NCBI RefSeq assembly: GCF_022602565.1
Contig: NZ_JALBCV010000014.1
Location: 22,551-86,550 of the forward strand
DNA: 64,000 nucleotides
Direction: 5' to 3'
Origin: Rosenbergiella metrosideri
Lineage (GTDB): Bacteria > Pseudomonadota > Gammaproteobacteria > Enterobacterales > Enterobacteriaceae
The translations under genes and the position numbers were made by a program. This document shows positions 34,805 through 43,131 of the stretch, in pieces. Each line of letters opens with the position of its first letter. The first letter of the stretch is position 1. Below the pieces are notes generated by a model. The model was not told the origin of the DNA and did no database searches. It saw only the letters and a list, made by a program, of their open reading frames with translations.

Positions 34805-34836
34805 TGCCGTAATTCTAAGCCTTTAGAATTACGGCA
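34805..34836. terminator. Bidirectional hairpin between ytfJ and spt-like gene
   Basis: TGCCGTAATTCTAA (34805-34818) and TTAGAATTACGGCA (34823-34836) form a perfect 14-bp stem with a GCCT loop. The hairpin sits in the 48-base gap between two convergent stop codons. T-tracts are weak on both sides, so efficiency is uncertain, but the position supports termination of both operons. Confidence 0.7.
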
Positions 34837-34841
34837 ACGTG

Positions 34842-36014
34842 TTACGCTTTCAGTTCTGCAAAAGCACGAATCATGGCATCGATTTGCTCATCACTGTGTG
34901 CTGCATTGACGCTACAACGCAATAGCGTCATACCGAAAGGTGCGGCAGGTGGTAGGACCAGATTGACATAGACCCCCTTCTCGACCAAAGCTCGCCACAT
35001 CTCAAGTCCCGCTTCTTTAGAGTCAATCATTACAGGGACGACTGGGCTTACTCGCTCACCAAGCTTGTAGCCAAGGTCAGCAAGGCCTTTATACAGGCGA
35101 TGTGCATTGCTCCACAACTTCTCACGCAATGCCGTTGAGTGGCCGACTTGTCGTAACGATGCTCGGACTGAAGCGATGCTTGCAGGTGATGGGGATGCGG
35201 TGAAAATATAAGGGCGGCTGCAATAACGTAATACATCCAGCTGTTTACCGCCCACTGCGAACCCACCGATTGCGGCAAGACTCTTCGAGAAGGTACCCAA
35301 AATAATATCGATGTCGGCTTCTACGCCCAGATCTTCAACCAGTCCGCGACCTTTTTCGCCCATCACGCCGAAAGAGTGTGCTTCATCAACCAAGATGTAA
35401 CCACCGTAACGGCGCTTTATTTCGACAATCTCTTTTAGCGGTGCGACGTCACCCAGCATACTGTAAATGCCTTCAACGATGATGATGGCTTCTTTCGCTT
35501 TCTCACCTAAACGTTGCATACGACGTTCAAGATCTTTGGCATCGTTATGGCGAAAACGAATGATTTGCGCGCCACCTAATGCACACGCATCATAGATGCT
35601 AGCGTGCGAGTCTTCATCGATAATCACAACCGCATCCGGGGTAGCGAGAGCACTGATTACGCCCAAGTTTGCCGTGTAACCGGTAGAGAAGACTATTGCG
35701 GTGGGTAAATCAAAAAATTCAGCAATCTCTTTTTCTAGGGCTAAGTGAGATCCAAAGGTTCCGTTTGCCATACGAGAACCGGTTGTACCCGTTCCTTGTA
35801 AGCGCAAAGCTTCTTGACTCTCTTCAATGGCCTCAGCATCGAAGGTTAGCCCAAGGTAATTATTTGAACCTGCGAGGATGATTCTTTTATCGCCAATACG
35901 CCCTTCGGTCGCTGAATAGATTTCTTCGATACAGGTTCCAAAAGGATTGATGCCCGATACTTGAAATTTTTGACGCTCTTCAACAAAGCGGGTGAATTTG
36001 TCATATAAACCCAT
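34842..36014 (-). CDS. spt: Serine palmitoyltransferase-type alpha-oxoamine synthase
   Basis: This is a 390-residue PLP enzyme of the alpha-oxoamine synthase family (relatives: Spt, BioF, Kbl). PLP-site residues are visible: H137 in DEDSHASIYDA, D210 and H213 in VDEAHSFGVMG, and the Schiff-base lysine K244 in GTFSKSLAAIGG. Sequence alone does not distinguish Spt from BioF or Kbl, but the gene is not near bio or tdh genes. It overlaps an acyl carrier protein gene (TAATG junction) and follows a CerR-like and an acyl-AMP ligase gene, the same set that makes 3-ketosphinganine and then ceramide in Caulobacter. The predicted reaction is decarboxylative condensation of serine with an acyl thioester, probably acyl-ACP, giving the sphingoid base. 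Confidence in the family is very high, in Spt function good. Confidence 0.88.
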   Translation of the reverse strand: MGLYDKFTRFVEERQKFQVSGINPFGTCIEEIYSATEGRIGDKRIILAGSNNYLGLTFDAEAIEESQEALRLQGTGTTGSRMANGTFGSHLALEKEIAEFFDLPTAIVFSTGYTANLGVISALATPDAVVIIDEDSHASIYDACALGGAQIIRFRHNDAKDLERRMQRLGEKAKEAIIIVEGIYSMLGDVAPLKEIVEIKRRYGGYILVDEAHSFGVMGEKGRGLVEDLGVEADIDIILGTFSKSLAAIGGFAVGGKQLDVLRYCSRPYIFTASPSPASIASVRASLRQVGHSTALREKLWSNAHRLYKGLADLGYKLGERVSPVVPVMIDSKEAGLEMWRALVEKGVYVNLVLPPAAPFGMTLLRCSVNAAHSDEQIDAMIRAFAELKA

Positions 36015-36268
36015 TATTGCTCTCCAATTAAGGGTTCAATGGCCGCGACTAACTGCTCTGGTGTTTTCACATTCATCAGGATGTTGATTGGGATTGAGAT
36101 ATCTAACTCATCTTCCAACATCATCAGTAAACGCATCACATTGACTGACTCTAAACCGAGGTCGTTAACTAAATCACTATCCGGCTTTACAGTTTTACCT
36201 TCGGCTACGAGTTGTCCAAGACAATCAATAACATAATCGAGTAGTTGCTGTTTATTTTCCATTGCCAT
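36014..36268 (-). CDS. Dedicated acyl carrier protein of the sphingolipid operon
   Basis: This is an 84-residue acyl carrier protein. The phosphopantetheine attachment serine is S41 in DLGLESVNVMRLL, preceded by DSDLVNDLG, and the helix-three region ends DISIPINILMNVKTPEQLV. It is not the housekeeping AcpP, which lies in the fab cluster and has the DSLDTVEL motif. The stop overlaps the spt start, giving tight coupling, and the CerR-like gene precedes it by 21 bases. It is predicted to carry the acyl chain activated by the adjacent acyl-AMP ligase and deliver it to Spt. The start is ATG 36268, with an in-frame ATG at 36262 as alternative. Confidence 0.92.
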   Translation of the reverse strand: MAMENKQQLLDYVIDCLGQLVAEGKTVKPDSDLVNDLGLESVNVMRLLMMLEDELDISIPINILMNVKTPEQLVAAIEPLIGEQ

Positions 36269-36289
36269 CTTCTTACTTAGAAATGTAAA

Positions 36290-37207
36290 TCAAAATAGCC
36301 CGTCGCGTAGCGCGCGTTCTAACCGTATGTTCGGGGTCCAACCAATATTACGTGTTATCGTAACGTTCGTTGCTGACCAATCTTTATGTGTTAACTCACC
36401 AATTTTGCTCTGCGTTAGCATCGGCTCTCTACCCGATAAACGGCTAATTTGCGTGGAAAGCATTGCAATGGTTTTGAGTAACGGAAGAGGAATTTTTATA
36501 ATGCTGACCGGTTTTTGGCGAATAGCTTGGCCAATTTTTTGTAGATCCTGCCATCGGTAGCCTGAAGCATGACCATCACACAGCTCGTAAGGTTCGCTAT
36601 TCTCGACGTTTGCCTCGATCCATTTGACCACGGCCTCTGCAAAATCATAAACGTGCAGAAAAGATAATTGTGTAGTCGAGGAACCCGTCTGTGGAAGTAA
36701 ACCCCGTAATAACCAAGTGAATACCGGATTAAGCTCTTTATCCCTAGGTCCGTACACGGCAGTAGGCCGGAAGATCCCTATTGAAACGCTTGAGGCTTGT
36801 GCCACTAACTGCTGTTCGGCAATAGCCTTAGAGTGGGCATACCAAGAAAGCTGGGGATGACGAGCAGCCAGCGAAGAGATAAACAGGTAACGCTTACACC
36901 TGTCGCTCTGTTCGGCAGCACGAAGTAAACGTAAACTCCCTTCAACATTTGCCTGCGTGAAGGTTGAGATATTTTTACCTCTTACCTGGCCTGCACAATG
37001 GATAACAACATCGGCCCCCGTCACTAATTCGACCAATGACGACTCATTTTCTAATGAACCGCGTACCCATGTCAGACCCGCTAGGGGAGATGCCTGCGAG
37101 GGCGAGCGCGTCAGCGCCCGCACCTGAAAACCAGCCGATAACAGTTTCTCAACAATGTGTGAACCGATAAAACCCGTCGCACCTGTCAAGGCAACAGTTT
37201 GGGTCAT
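36290..37207 (-). CDS. NAD(P)-dependent epimerase/dehydratase, CerR-like (ceramide/ketosphinganine reductase)
   Basis: This is a 305-residue extended short-chain dehydrogenase. The Rossmann glycine motif GATGFIGSH lies at residues 9-17, and the catalytic Y-x-x-x-K is in WYAHSKAIAEQ, preceded by the serine in LFISSLAARH. In the Caulobacter sphingolipid cluster a homologue of this type (CerR) reduces the 3-keto group, reportedly after N-acylation. Here it sits between the acyl-AMP ligase (ATGA overlap) and the ACP, as in that cluster. The assignment therefore combines family recognition with operon context; a sugar-nucleotide epimerase is the main alternative but no sugar pathway is nearby. Confidence 0.82.
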   Translation of the reverse strand: MTQTVALTGATGFIGSHIVEKLLSAGFQVRALTRSPSQASPLAGLTWVRGSLENESSLVELVTGADVVIHCAGQVRGKNISTFTQANVEGSLRLLRAAEQSDRCKRYLFISSLAARHPQLSWYAHSKAIAEQQLVAQASSVSIGIFRPTAVYGPRDKELNPVFTWLLRGLLPQTGSSTTQLSFLHVYDFAEAVVKWIEANVENSEPYELCDGHASGYRWQDLQKIGQAIRQKPVSIIKIPLPLLKTIAMLSTQISRLSGREPMLTQSKIGELTHKDWSATNVTITRNIGWTPNIRLERALRDGLF

Positions 37208-38961
37208 TGTTTATTTCCAGCGAGTTGCAACTGAGGCTCAAAATTTTGATTTAAATAGAGTTTTTTTGCTTCCGCGCGGGCCGGTTTACCGGAGGAGGTC
37301 CGTGGAATACTGTGTGGTGGGACCAGAACAACGTCTACCGACACACCGAATTCATTACGAATACGTGATGAGAGTGAGTGAACGATCTGACCACGGCGTT
37401 CAGTGGAGGTCACTCGGCACTGAATCTGTAGGATAATTCTTTCTGCGTCGTCGTGTTCTTGATTCGTCATAAAAGCGATCGCGTCACCGGTACGCACTTC
37501 TGGTTCAGCTTCTGCCATATATTCAATATCTTGTGGCCAAATATTACGTCCGCGGATAATGATAAGATCTTTTTTGCGCCCGGTAATATAGAGTTTACCG
37601 TCGAGCAGGTAGCCGAGATCGCCCGTATCGAGCCAGCCTTTATCTTGAATCTGCTGATGTGACTCTTTATCGCGGAAGTACCCACGCATCAAGCTCGGGC
37701 CAGCAATACAGATATGACCAATACTCCTTTCAGGAAGTGGCTCGTCTTTTTCGTTACGGATAACAATTTCGTGCCCAGGCATCGCTTTGCCGCAGTTTAC
37801 AAATACGGCTTGCGCAGCACTCTCATCTTTTGGCGGTACAGCTTTACTTTCGTATTCTAAAATATAGCGGTCAACCACGTTATAACGCGGTCCAGTGGCT
37901 TTATCGAAGAAGCTCACTGCGAGGGTATTTTCCGCGAGTCCGTAGCAAGGCATAAATGTGTCTTCGCCAAAGCCAACCTGACTAAAATGCTCGCTAAAAC
38001 GGTCCAATAAACCAGACGGGATAGGCTCTGCACCAACACCGGCAATTCGCCAGCTCGAGAGATCTAATTCCGCTAACTCTTTCTCATTACTACGACGCAG
38101 ACAGATTTCATAGCCGAAAGGTGGCGCAACGGATACCGTGCCTTTGTTTTTGGTTATGAGTTTCAGCCATTGAATGGGACGCATAGCGAAATCCTGCGTA
38201 CGCAAGTAGTCCACCGAGATTTGTGTTGCCACTGGGGTCAATACAAAGCCAACCAACCCCATATCATGATAGAACGGCAACCAAGAGACACAGCGGTCGT
38301 CTTTTTTCAGTTTAATACCGTCATGGCTAATTGCGCGAAGGTTAGCCATTGCTGAGGCTTGGGTAACGACAACGCCTCGTGGAAAGCGAGTACTGCCAGA
38401 GGTATATTGTAGATAGGCAATGTCTTCTGGTGCGACCTGAGGTAATTTACTCGTCGCATCGTAAGAGAGCTCAGCAAAGGCTTCATGGCTAAGAATCGTC
38501 GGCGAATTATAATCACAGACAACCTCTTGCACCATTGGCAGCCACTCTTTACTACTCAAGACCACCGAGGCTTGACACCCGTTAAGTAAACCCGTCAGTT
38601 TCTTAACGTAGGAGGCACTTTGACCGATCCCCATTGGAATCGCGAGCGGTACAGCAATTAATCCTGCGTATTGACATGCAAAAAATGTTTCAACGAACTC
38701 AACACTGGTTTCTGCAATGAGTGCAACGCGATCCCCTTTAGTTAATCCTAAAGAAAGCAACTTATGAGCGCCCTCTACAGCGTTGACTTTCAACACACTG
38801 TAAGGCACTGCAGCCATCAGGTTATTACGGCGATCATAAAAGTTCATGCCGGTTTCACCGAGTGCTGCGTAATCCAAGGCTTCAGCTAGCGTTGCGAAAT
38901 CTGCATAGCGAATTGGAAGTTGATGATGGGATTGAGTTGCAAACGTTGTAGACGCTTCCAT
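37204..38961 (-). CDS. Fatty acyl-AMP ligase / acyl-ACP synthetase
   Basis: This 585-residue adenylate-forming enzyme activates a fatty acid with ATP and is predicted to load the adjacent ACP. The ATP-binding loop is YTSGSTRFPRGVVVTQ, the A5-type motif is CYGLAENTLAVSF, and the C-terminal motifs are WLDTGDLGYLLDGKLYITGR and KKDLIIIRGRNIWPQDIE. The AENTL form rather than the usual Y-G-x-T-E is typical of fatty acyl-AMP ligases that transfer to carrier proteins instead of CoA. ATG 38961 is preferred; an upstream GTG (38973) would add four residues. It heads the operon acyl-AMP ligase-cerR-acp-spt and is divergent from the bCerS-like gene. Confidence 0.9.
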   Translation of the reverse strand: MEASTTFATQSHHQLPIRYADFATLAEALDYAALGETGMNFYDRRNNLMAAVPYSVLKVNAVEGAHKLLSLGLTKGDRVALIAETSVEFVETFFACQYAGLIAVPLAIPMGIGQSASYVKKLTGLLNGCQASVVLSSKEWLPMVQEVVCDYNSPTILSHEAFAELSYDATSKLPQVAPEDIAYLQYTSGSTRFPRGVVVTQASAMANLRAISHDGIKLKKDDRCVSWLPFYHDMGLVGFVLTPVATQISVDYLRTQDFAMRPIQWLKLITKNKGTVSVAPPFGYEICLRRSNEKELAELDLSSWRIAGVGAEPIPSGLLDRFSEHFSQVGFGEDTFMPCYGLAENTLAVSFFDKATGPRYNVVDRYILEYESKAVPPKDESAAQAVFVNCGKAMPGHEIVIRNEKDEPLPERSIGHICIAGPSLMRGYFRDKESHQQIQDKGWLDTGDLGYLLDGKLYITGRKKDLIIIRGRNIWPQDIEYMAEAEPEVRTGDAIAFMTNQEHDDAERIILQIQCRVTSTERRGQIVHSLSSRIRNEFGVSVDVVLVPPHSIPRTSSGKPARAEAKKLYLNQNFEPQLQLAGNKQ

Positions 38962-39574
38962 ATAGTGGTACACCTGTTGATACTAATAGATATTGAGGAA
39001 GTTTAAGCTCCATACAGAGCTCCCGACCAAAGTAGTAATTCAAGCATCTTCCAACCTACGATATACATCGCTGCCCGCTCACCCTTTCACACAGATCACT
39101 GACTCCTGCTTAGGGAGTGATAGACCCGTTGTCTTGAACAGAGTTCATCACTTCATGACGAAAACGTAGGCTGTGTACTAACCGTTCGCTTAATGCTTAC
39201 ATGAAATTTTAGACAAACACGCATGCGGTTTTAAGGGGTTTGCTCTGAAAACGCTCGGCAATTGTAAAGATCTTAAAATATCATGTCATAGGTAATATGT
39301 GCGTTCCACTACTTTTACTACTAAATTGCGCACTCACCGCTAACCTGTAACGTTTTCTTTTAAAATCATAGCATTCGTTACAAATTAATAGTATGTCAGA
39401 ATGTTTTCAGGCTAACTTTCAAAAAAAAATTGACAATTACTACCGTGACTGTTTCGATATACTAACACACTGCCGAGTCTATAGCCTCCTCTTTCTTTAT
39501 TGCTGCATGTTGCTGCGTTTCTTTCAGGGATCGCCTGGAGTGATTTGCTGTCAATTTAACAATTACTAGAAGTA
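38962..39574. promoter_or_regulatory. Divergent promoter region of the ceramide-type genes
   Basis: This is a 613-base gene-free gap between the leftward synthesis operon and the rightward bCerS-like gene. A TTGACA lies at 39430-39435 in the bCerS direction and TATACT at 39458-39463, but the spacing (22 bases) is too long for a normal promoter, so I do not call it. The size of the gap suggests additional regulator sites. Confidence 0.45.
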
Positions 39575-40708
39575 ATGGTATTTATGATCTCAATAGAAAA
39601 AGTTTCGTCCAAACAGGATCTGAAAGCCTTCATCAATTTTCCCTCTACGCTGTTTGCGGGTGACGAAAATTGGATCGACCCATTATTTGTCGAACGTGAA
39701 GAACATCTTTCTAAAAAAAATCCCGCCTCAGACCATGTAGTTTGGCAAGCTTGGCTTGCTAAGCGCGGCAACGAAGTTGTCGGGCGCATCACAGCACAAA
39801 TCGATTCGCTTCACCGTGAACTCTATGGTCCTAATACTGGCCATTTCGGCATGATAGATGCTATCGATGATGAAGAAGTGTTTGCAGCGTTATTCAAAGC
39901 AGCAGAAGAGTGGCTTATATCCCAAGGTGCTCATCAAATTACCGGACCTTTTAGCCTCAACATTAATCAAGAAAGCGGACTATTAATCGATGGCTTCGAT
40001 ACTCCGCCCTCTGCGTTAATGACCCATGGTAAACCTTGGTACGGTAAACATATTGAGAAGCTTGGCTACAGTAAAGCTATCGACCTTATTGCTTATTGGA
40101 TGAAACGAACAGATCTTCACTTTGAACCGGGCCTGACCAAATTAATGGATAATGTTCGTAAAAGAGTGACCATCCGTCCGCTTAATCGCAAAATTTTCGA
40201 CCAAGAAATGCAGATTCTGAGAAACCTTTTTAACTTAGGTTGGCAGGATAACTGGGGCTTTGTTCCTTTTACTGAACATGAGTTTGCCACCATGGGCCAA
40301 CAGCTCAAATATTTGGTGCCAGACGATATGATTTATATCGCTGAAATTGATGGCGAACCCGCAGCATTTATCGTCGGCCTGCCTAATATCAATGAAGCGA
40401 TTGATGGACTCCAAGGCAAGCTATTACCCTTTGGCTGGGCAAAAGTGCTGTGGCGTTTGAAAGTTCGTGGTGTGCGTACCGCTCGTGTACCGTTAATGGG
40501 CGTTAAGAAAGAGTACCAATTTAGCCGTATTGGACCGATCATTGCTCTCCTCCTCATCGAAGCACTACGAGAGCCTTTCCGTCGTCGTAATATTGATGCA
40601 CTGGAGATGTCTTGGATTCTCGAAACCAATACGGGAATGCGTACGATACTCGAACGTATTGGTGCTGAACCTTACAAAAACTATCGATTATTCGAGAAGA
40701 AAATCTAG
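39575..40708 (+). CDS. Bacterial ceramide synthase (bCerS)-like N-acyltransferase, GNAT fold
   Basis: This 377-residue soluble protein has no signal peptide. It resembles the family to which the Caulobacter ceramide synthase bCerS belongs, acyltransferases with GNAT-like folds unrelated to eukaryotic ceramide synthases. Conserved-looking elements are FPSTLFAGDENWIDPLF near the start, GRITAQIDSLHRE, the block GPFSLNINQESGLLIDGFD (124-142), HGKPWYGKHIEKLGYSKAIDL, and near the C-terminus ALEMSWILETNTGMRTILE then GAEPYKNYRLFEK. The predicted reaction is N-acylation of a sphingoid base using acyl-CoA or acyl-ACP. It is divergent from the spt operon and followed by dgkA. I rely on remembered family pattern, not an alignment. 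Confidence 0.78.
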   Translation: MVFMISIEKVSSKQDLKAFINFPSTLFAGDENWIDPLFVEREEHLSKKNPASDHVVWQAWLAKRGNEVVGRITAQIDSLHRELYGPNTGHFGMIDAIDDEEVFAALFKAAEEWLISQGAHQITGPFSLNINQESGLLIDGFDTPPSALMTHGKPWYGKHIEKLGYSKAIDLIAYWMKRTDLHFEPGLTKLMDNVRKRVTIRPLNRKIFDQEMQILRNLFNLGWQDNWGFVPFTEHEFATMGQQLKYLVPDDMIYIAEIDGEPAAFIVGLPNINEAIDGLQGKLLPFGWAKVLWRLKVRGVRTARVPLMGVKKEYQFSRIGPIIALLLIEALREPFRRRNIDALEMSWILETNTGMRTILERIGAEPYKNYRLFEKKI

Positions 40709-40789
40709 TCGTCTTCGTGACGGATCAGCACGGTAGCAGCGAGGCCATCTCGCTCGCTACCCTCTAAATATATCTAAAGATGACTCATC

Positions 40790-41149
40790 ATGTCGATTGA
40801 AAAACGGACTGGTTTAAAACGCTTACTTTTCAGTATTAACAACTCTTGGTCAGGCGTTACTGACGCCTTCAAAACTGAGGATGCCTTTCGTCATATTTTC
40901 ATCTTCAGTACGCTGTTAGTCTTACTCTCTTTCACGCTGGATATTTCAAAGACCCAACATATTGTACTAATACTCTGCAGTTTTTTATTAATCGTCATTG
41001 AATTACTCAATACCGCTATCGAGACGGTAGTGGATCGAATTTCTTATGAGATTCACCCGCTCTCGAAGCGAGCAAAAGATATGGCAGGGGCTGCACAATT
41101 AGTGGCAATTGTCGCAACGGTACTAACTTGGTTGGTCATTCTATTTTAA
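40790..41149 (+). CDS. Diacylglycerol kinase (DgkA family), candidate ceramide kinase
   Basis: This is a 119-residue protein with three membrane helices. The family signature ELLNTAIETVVDRIS is present, as are SIEKRTGLKRLLFSINNSWSG at the N-terminus and KRAKDMAGAAQLVA before the last helix, so the active-site residues appear intact. The usual enterobacterial dgkA lies beside lexA, so this is probably a second, diverged copy. E. coli DgkA is known to phosphorylate ceramide as well as diacylglycerol, long used as an assay, so a ceramide-1-phosphate role in this island is chemically plausible. It follows the bCerS-like gene by 81 bases and is likely cotranscribed. Substrate is inference. Confidence 0.88.
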   Translation: MSIEKRTGLKRLLFSINNSWSGVTDAFKTEDAFRHIFIFSTLLVLLSFTLDISKTQHIVLILCSFLLIVIELLNTAIETVVDRISYEIHPLSKRAKDMAGAAQLVAIVATVLTWLVILF

Positions 41150-41170
41150 AAAGACTGGTTAAGTGTGTAC

Positions 41171-41204
41171 TGGGCGTTAATGTGACAACAGTCCTTAACG
41201 CCCA
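41171..41204. terminator. Bidirectional terminator between dgkA-like and kinase-like genes
   Basis: TGGGCGTTAA (41171-41180) pairs with TTAACGCCCA (41195-41204), a 10-bp stem with a 14-base loop. It fills the 61-base gap between two convergent stop codons. No long T-run is present. Confidence 0.65.
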
Positions 41205-41210
41205 TCCGAC

Positions 41211-41942
41211 TTAATGAATTGCTTCTACTGCAGCAATTACGCTGGCAAGGACTTCCTCGTAAGGCTTTCTTGAGTCTAAATCTAAAATATTCGCACCGTT
41301 ATAGTTTAGCTGACGCATCACACCAATCTTATCGCTCAGCTCTTGGAAACTGTGATCAGGTTTACGAGCAAAGGCAGTCTCGACATCAATATCTAAACGG
41401 ATAATCAATTGTGGCTGATAATTAGCTAACTTCTCGTAAATCACGACTTCCCTTTTCGCCATCTCTTTCAATAACCAACCTTTCACCCGCTCTACGCCTA
41501 ACCCCGGGCCATCATAATGGAACCCTGAAATTTCCGCTTGAGGGTAACGATCCGCAATCACTAACACACCACTTTCAGCCAACGCTCGCGCTTTATGAAA
41601 ATTAGAAGAACGCCAGCAAGAAAGTGCATACATAATGAAAGCAGCCCACAAGGGAGGCGCTTCACTTCGCATACTTTGTGTCTTCTCTGATTTTTTTGCG
41701 AGACGGCGTTCTAGCCAGACACCAATAATCGGAAGCTTTTTTATTTTATCGCCATCTTCTCCCGAAATTAACCCTAAGTAACGTCGCTCAGTCGGCCGAA
41801 TTTTCTGCATGGCTTTAATTAAGTCCGCAGTAATCGTCGATTTCCCCGAGCCGTCACAACCGACAATCGCGACCATATTGGGAATGACGATGGGTGTCAC
41901 TGCAGAAGAGGGTGACGCTTGGGCATCAGAATGAGTTGTCAT
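41211..41942 (-). CDS. Thymidylate kinase-like P-loop protein, paralogue A
   Basis: This is a 243-residue cytosolic P-loop protein. Walker A GCDGSGKST is at 28-36; the DR-Y motif is in VIADRYPQAEISGFHYDGPG, and RLDIDVETAFARKPDH is the expected lid/sugar-binding region of thymidylate kinase-like folds. It is not tmk itself: the canonical gene lies in the fab/holB cluster and the body here is different. Two further paralogues follow (41969-42688 and 43132-43848), sharing the DGSGKST, DRYP and ARKPDH blocks. In this lipid island a kinase acting on a sphingoid, ceramide or head group is the natural idea, but substrate cannot be read. The ribosome site is weak. Confidence 0.72.
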   Translation of the reverse strand: MTTHSDAQASPSSAVTPIVIPNMVAIVGCDGSGKSTITADLIKAMQKIRPTERRYLGLISGEDGDKIKKLPIIGVWLERRLAKKSEKTQSMRSEAPPLWAAFIMYALSCWRSSNFHKARALAESGVLVIADRYPQAEISGFHYDGPGLGVERVKGWLLKEMAKREVVIYEKLANYQPQLIIRLDIDVETAFARKPDHSFQELSDKIGVMRQLNYNGANILDLDSRKPYEEVLASVIAAVEAIH

Positions 41943-41968
41943 AGTAGAGCTATTTACCGTTGTCAGTG

Positions 41969-42688
41969 TTAATTAGGAAGAGTAAACGTTTGATGAATGG
42001 CTTCTAAAGAAGCCTTGAATACTTCGTCTTCAGGATCCCTGCCACATAACTCAAGAATATGTGCACCATTAAAATGTAACGTTGGGATGACCCTAATTTT
42101 CTCACGTAATGAGGCGATATCATGGTCGGGTTTACGTGCGTAGGCTGTCTCTTCGTCGATAGCTAAACGAATCAATAATGCGGGAGGATAGGATGCCATC
42201 CATTCATAGAGACGCTGCTCGCGTTTTCTTAACATCTGAATCCATCGGCTCCCACCTTGCGCTTTACTCAGATGCGGCCCATCAACTCGAAAACCCGCGA
42301 CCTCTGCTTGCGGGTAACGATCAGTGACTAACAATACGCCTTCTTCCGCTCGACGCAGCATCCGTTTAAACTTATAAGCACGCCAGCAGGACAATAAGAA
42401 AATGACTGTTCCTTCTACATTGCCCGGCGCAGTATTCGGTTTCTCGTGCACCTTATCGGATTTGCTCACCAGATAGGCAGCAATCTTCTCTCCCACCAGC
42501 GGTAATTCAGTAATTTTCTGCTTAATAAAGCCTGAAGATTGCCCGAGATAAACTTCTTCTACTTTTGTTTTTAACGCGAGGGTTTGGACCAAACGGTTGG
42601 CAAGCGTCGATTTGCCTGAACCGTCACAGCCAGTGATGGCAATGACACGGATAGGTGAAGATTGAGGGGATGAGGTCGATTTATTCAC
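41969..42688 (-). CDS. Thymidylate kinase-like P-loop protein, paralogue B
   Basis: This is a 239-residue paralogue of the preceding protein. Walker A GCDGSGKST is at 20-28; LLVTDRYPQAEVAGFRVDGPH and IRLAIDEETAYARKPDH are nearly superimposable on paralogue A, and AHILELCGRDPEDEV near the C-terminus mirrors ANILDLDSRKPYEEV of A. It lies upstream of A on the same strand, separated by 26 bases, so the two are cotranscribed. High mutual similarity points to a tandem duplication. The pair might be two subunits or successive enzymes. The function is unknown beyond nucleotide-dependent phosphotransfer. Confidence 0.72.
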   Translation of the reverse strand: MNKSTSSPQSSPIRVIAITGCDGSGKSTLANRLVQTLALKTKVEEVYLGQSSGFIKQKITELPLVGEKIAAYLVSKSDKVHEKPNTAPGNVEGTVIFLLSCWRAYKFKRMLRRAEEGVLLVTDRYPQAEVAGFRVDGPHLSKAQGGSRWIQMLRKREQRLYEWMASYPPALLIRLAIDEETAYARKPDHDIASLREKIRVIPTLHFNGAHILELCGRDPEDEVFKASLEAIHQTFTLPN

Positions 42689-43131
42689 GATCGCTATTAC
42701 GTATTATAGTATTCAAATTCGCCCTATAGTAGAGGATTTACGACTCATTGTCTTCTCCTCACCTTGTTAACTGGTTTAAATCAACCTAAGCGAGTGACCG
42801 TATCCTTCGCCAATCCAGTCAGCATGATTACCTCGATGTAAAAGACTTCGTAACAGGAGTTAAGCGTAAAACCATTAAAGATATTAAACAGGTTGTCGCA
42901 GTAAATAAGAACTTTGTTACAAATAACCCCTTTCATTTAGTTTCCAACAACTAAAATGCAGCTTAAACTGCTCGCCTATAGAGGTTAATTTTTCGCAAAA
43001 AAAATCATGGTTTACCCCCACCTACTGCTATTTTATCACACTTTTGGTGACAGCCAGATTACGGAATTTTGCTATCTTAGCTCAGATTCATCATAATTCA
43101 TCTTTCCTAAAGTGTTAAACACGAGGTTTTT
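42689..43131. promoter_or_regulatory. Divergent promoter region between kinase-like paralogues B and C
   Basis: This 443-base gene-free gap presumably carries the promoters of the leftward A/B pair and the rightward C/hydroxylase genes. I see no RNA gene, repeat or recognised operator in it. Confidence 0.4.

Noticed and set aside
34842..36014. BioF or Kbl identity for the alpha-oxoamine synthase
   Set aside because: Motifs cannot separate the subfamilies, but no bio or tdh genes are near, and the ACP, CerR-like, acyl-AMP ligase and bCerS-like neighbours favour Spt.
39430..39463. TTGACA with a downstream TATACT ahead of the bCerS-like gene
   Set aside because: The spacer is 22 bases, too long for a normal sigma-70 promoter, so no promoter is called.
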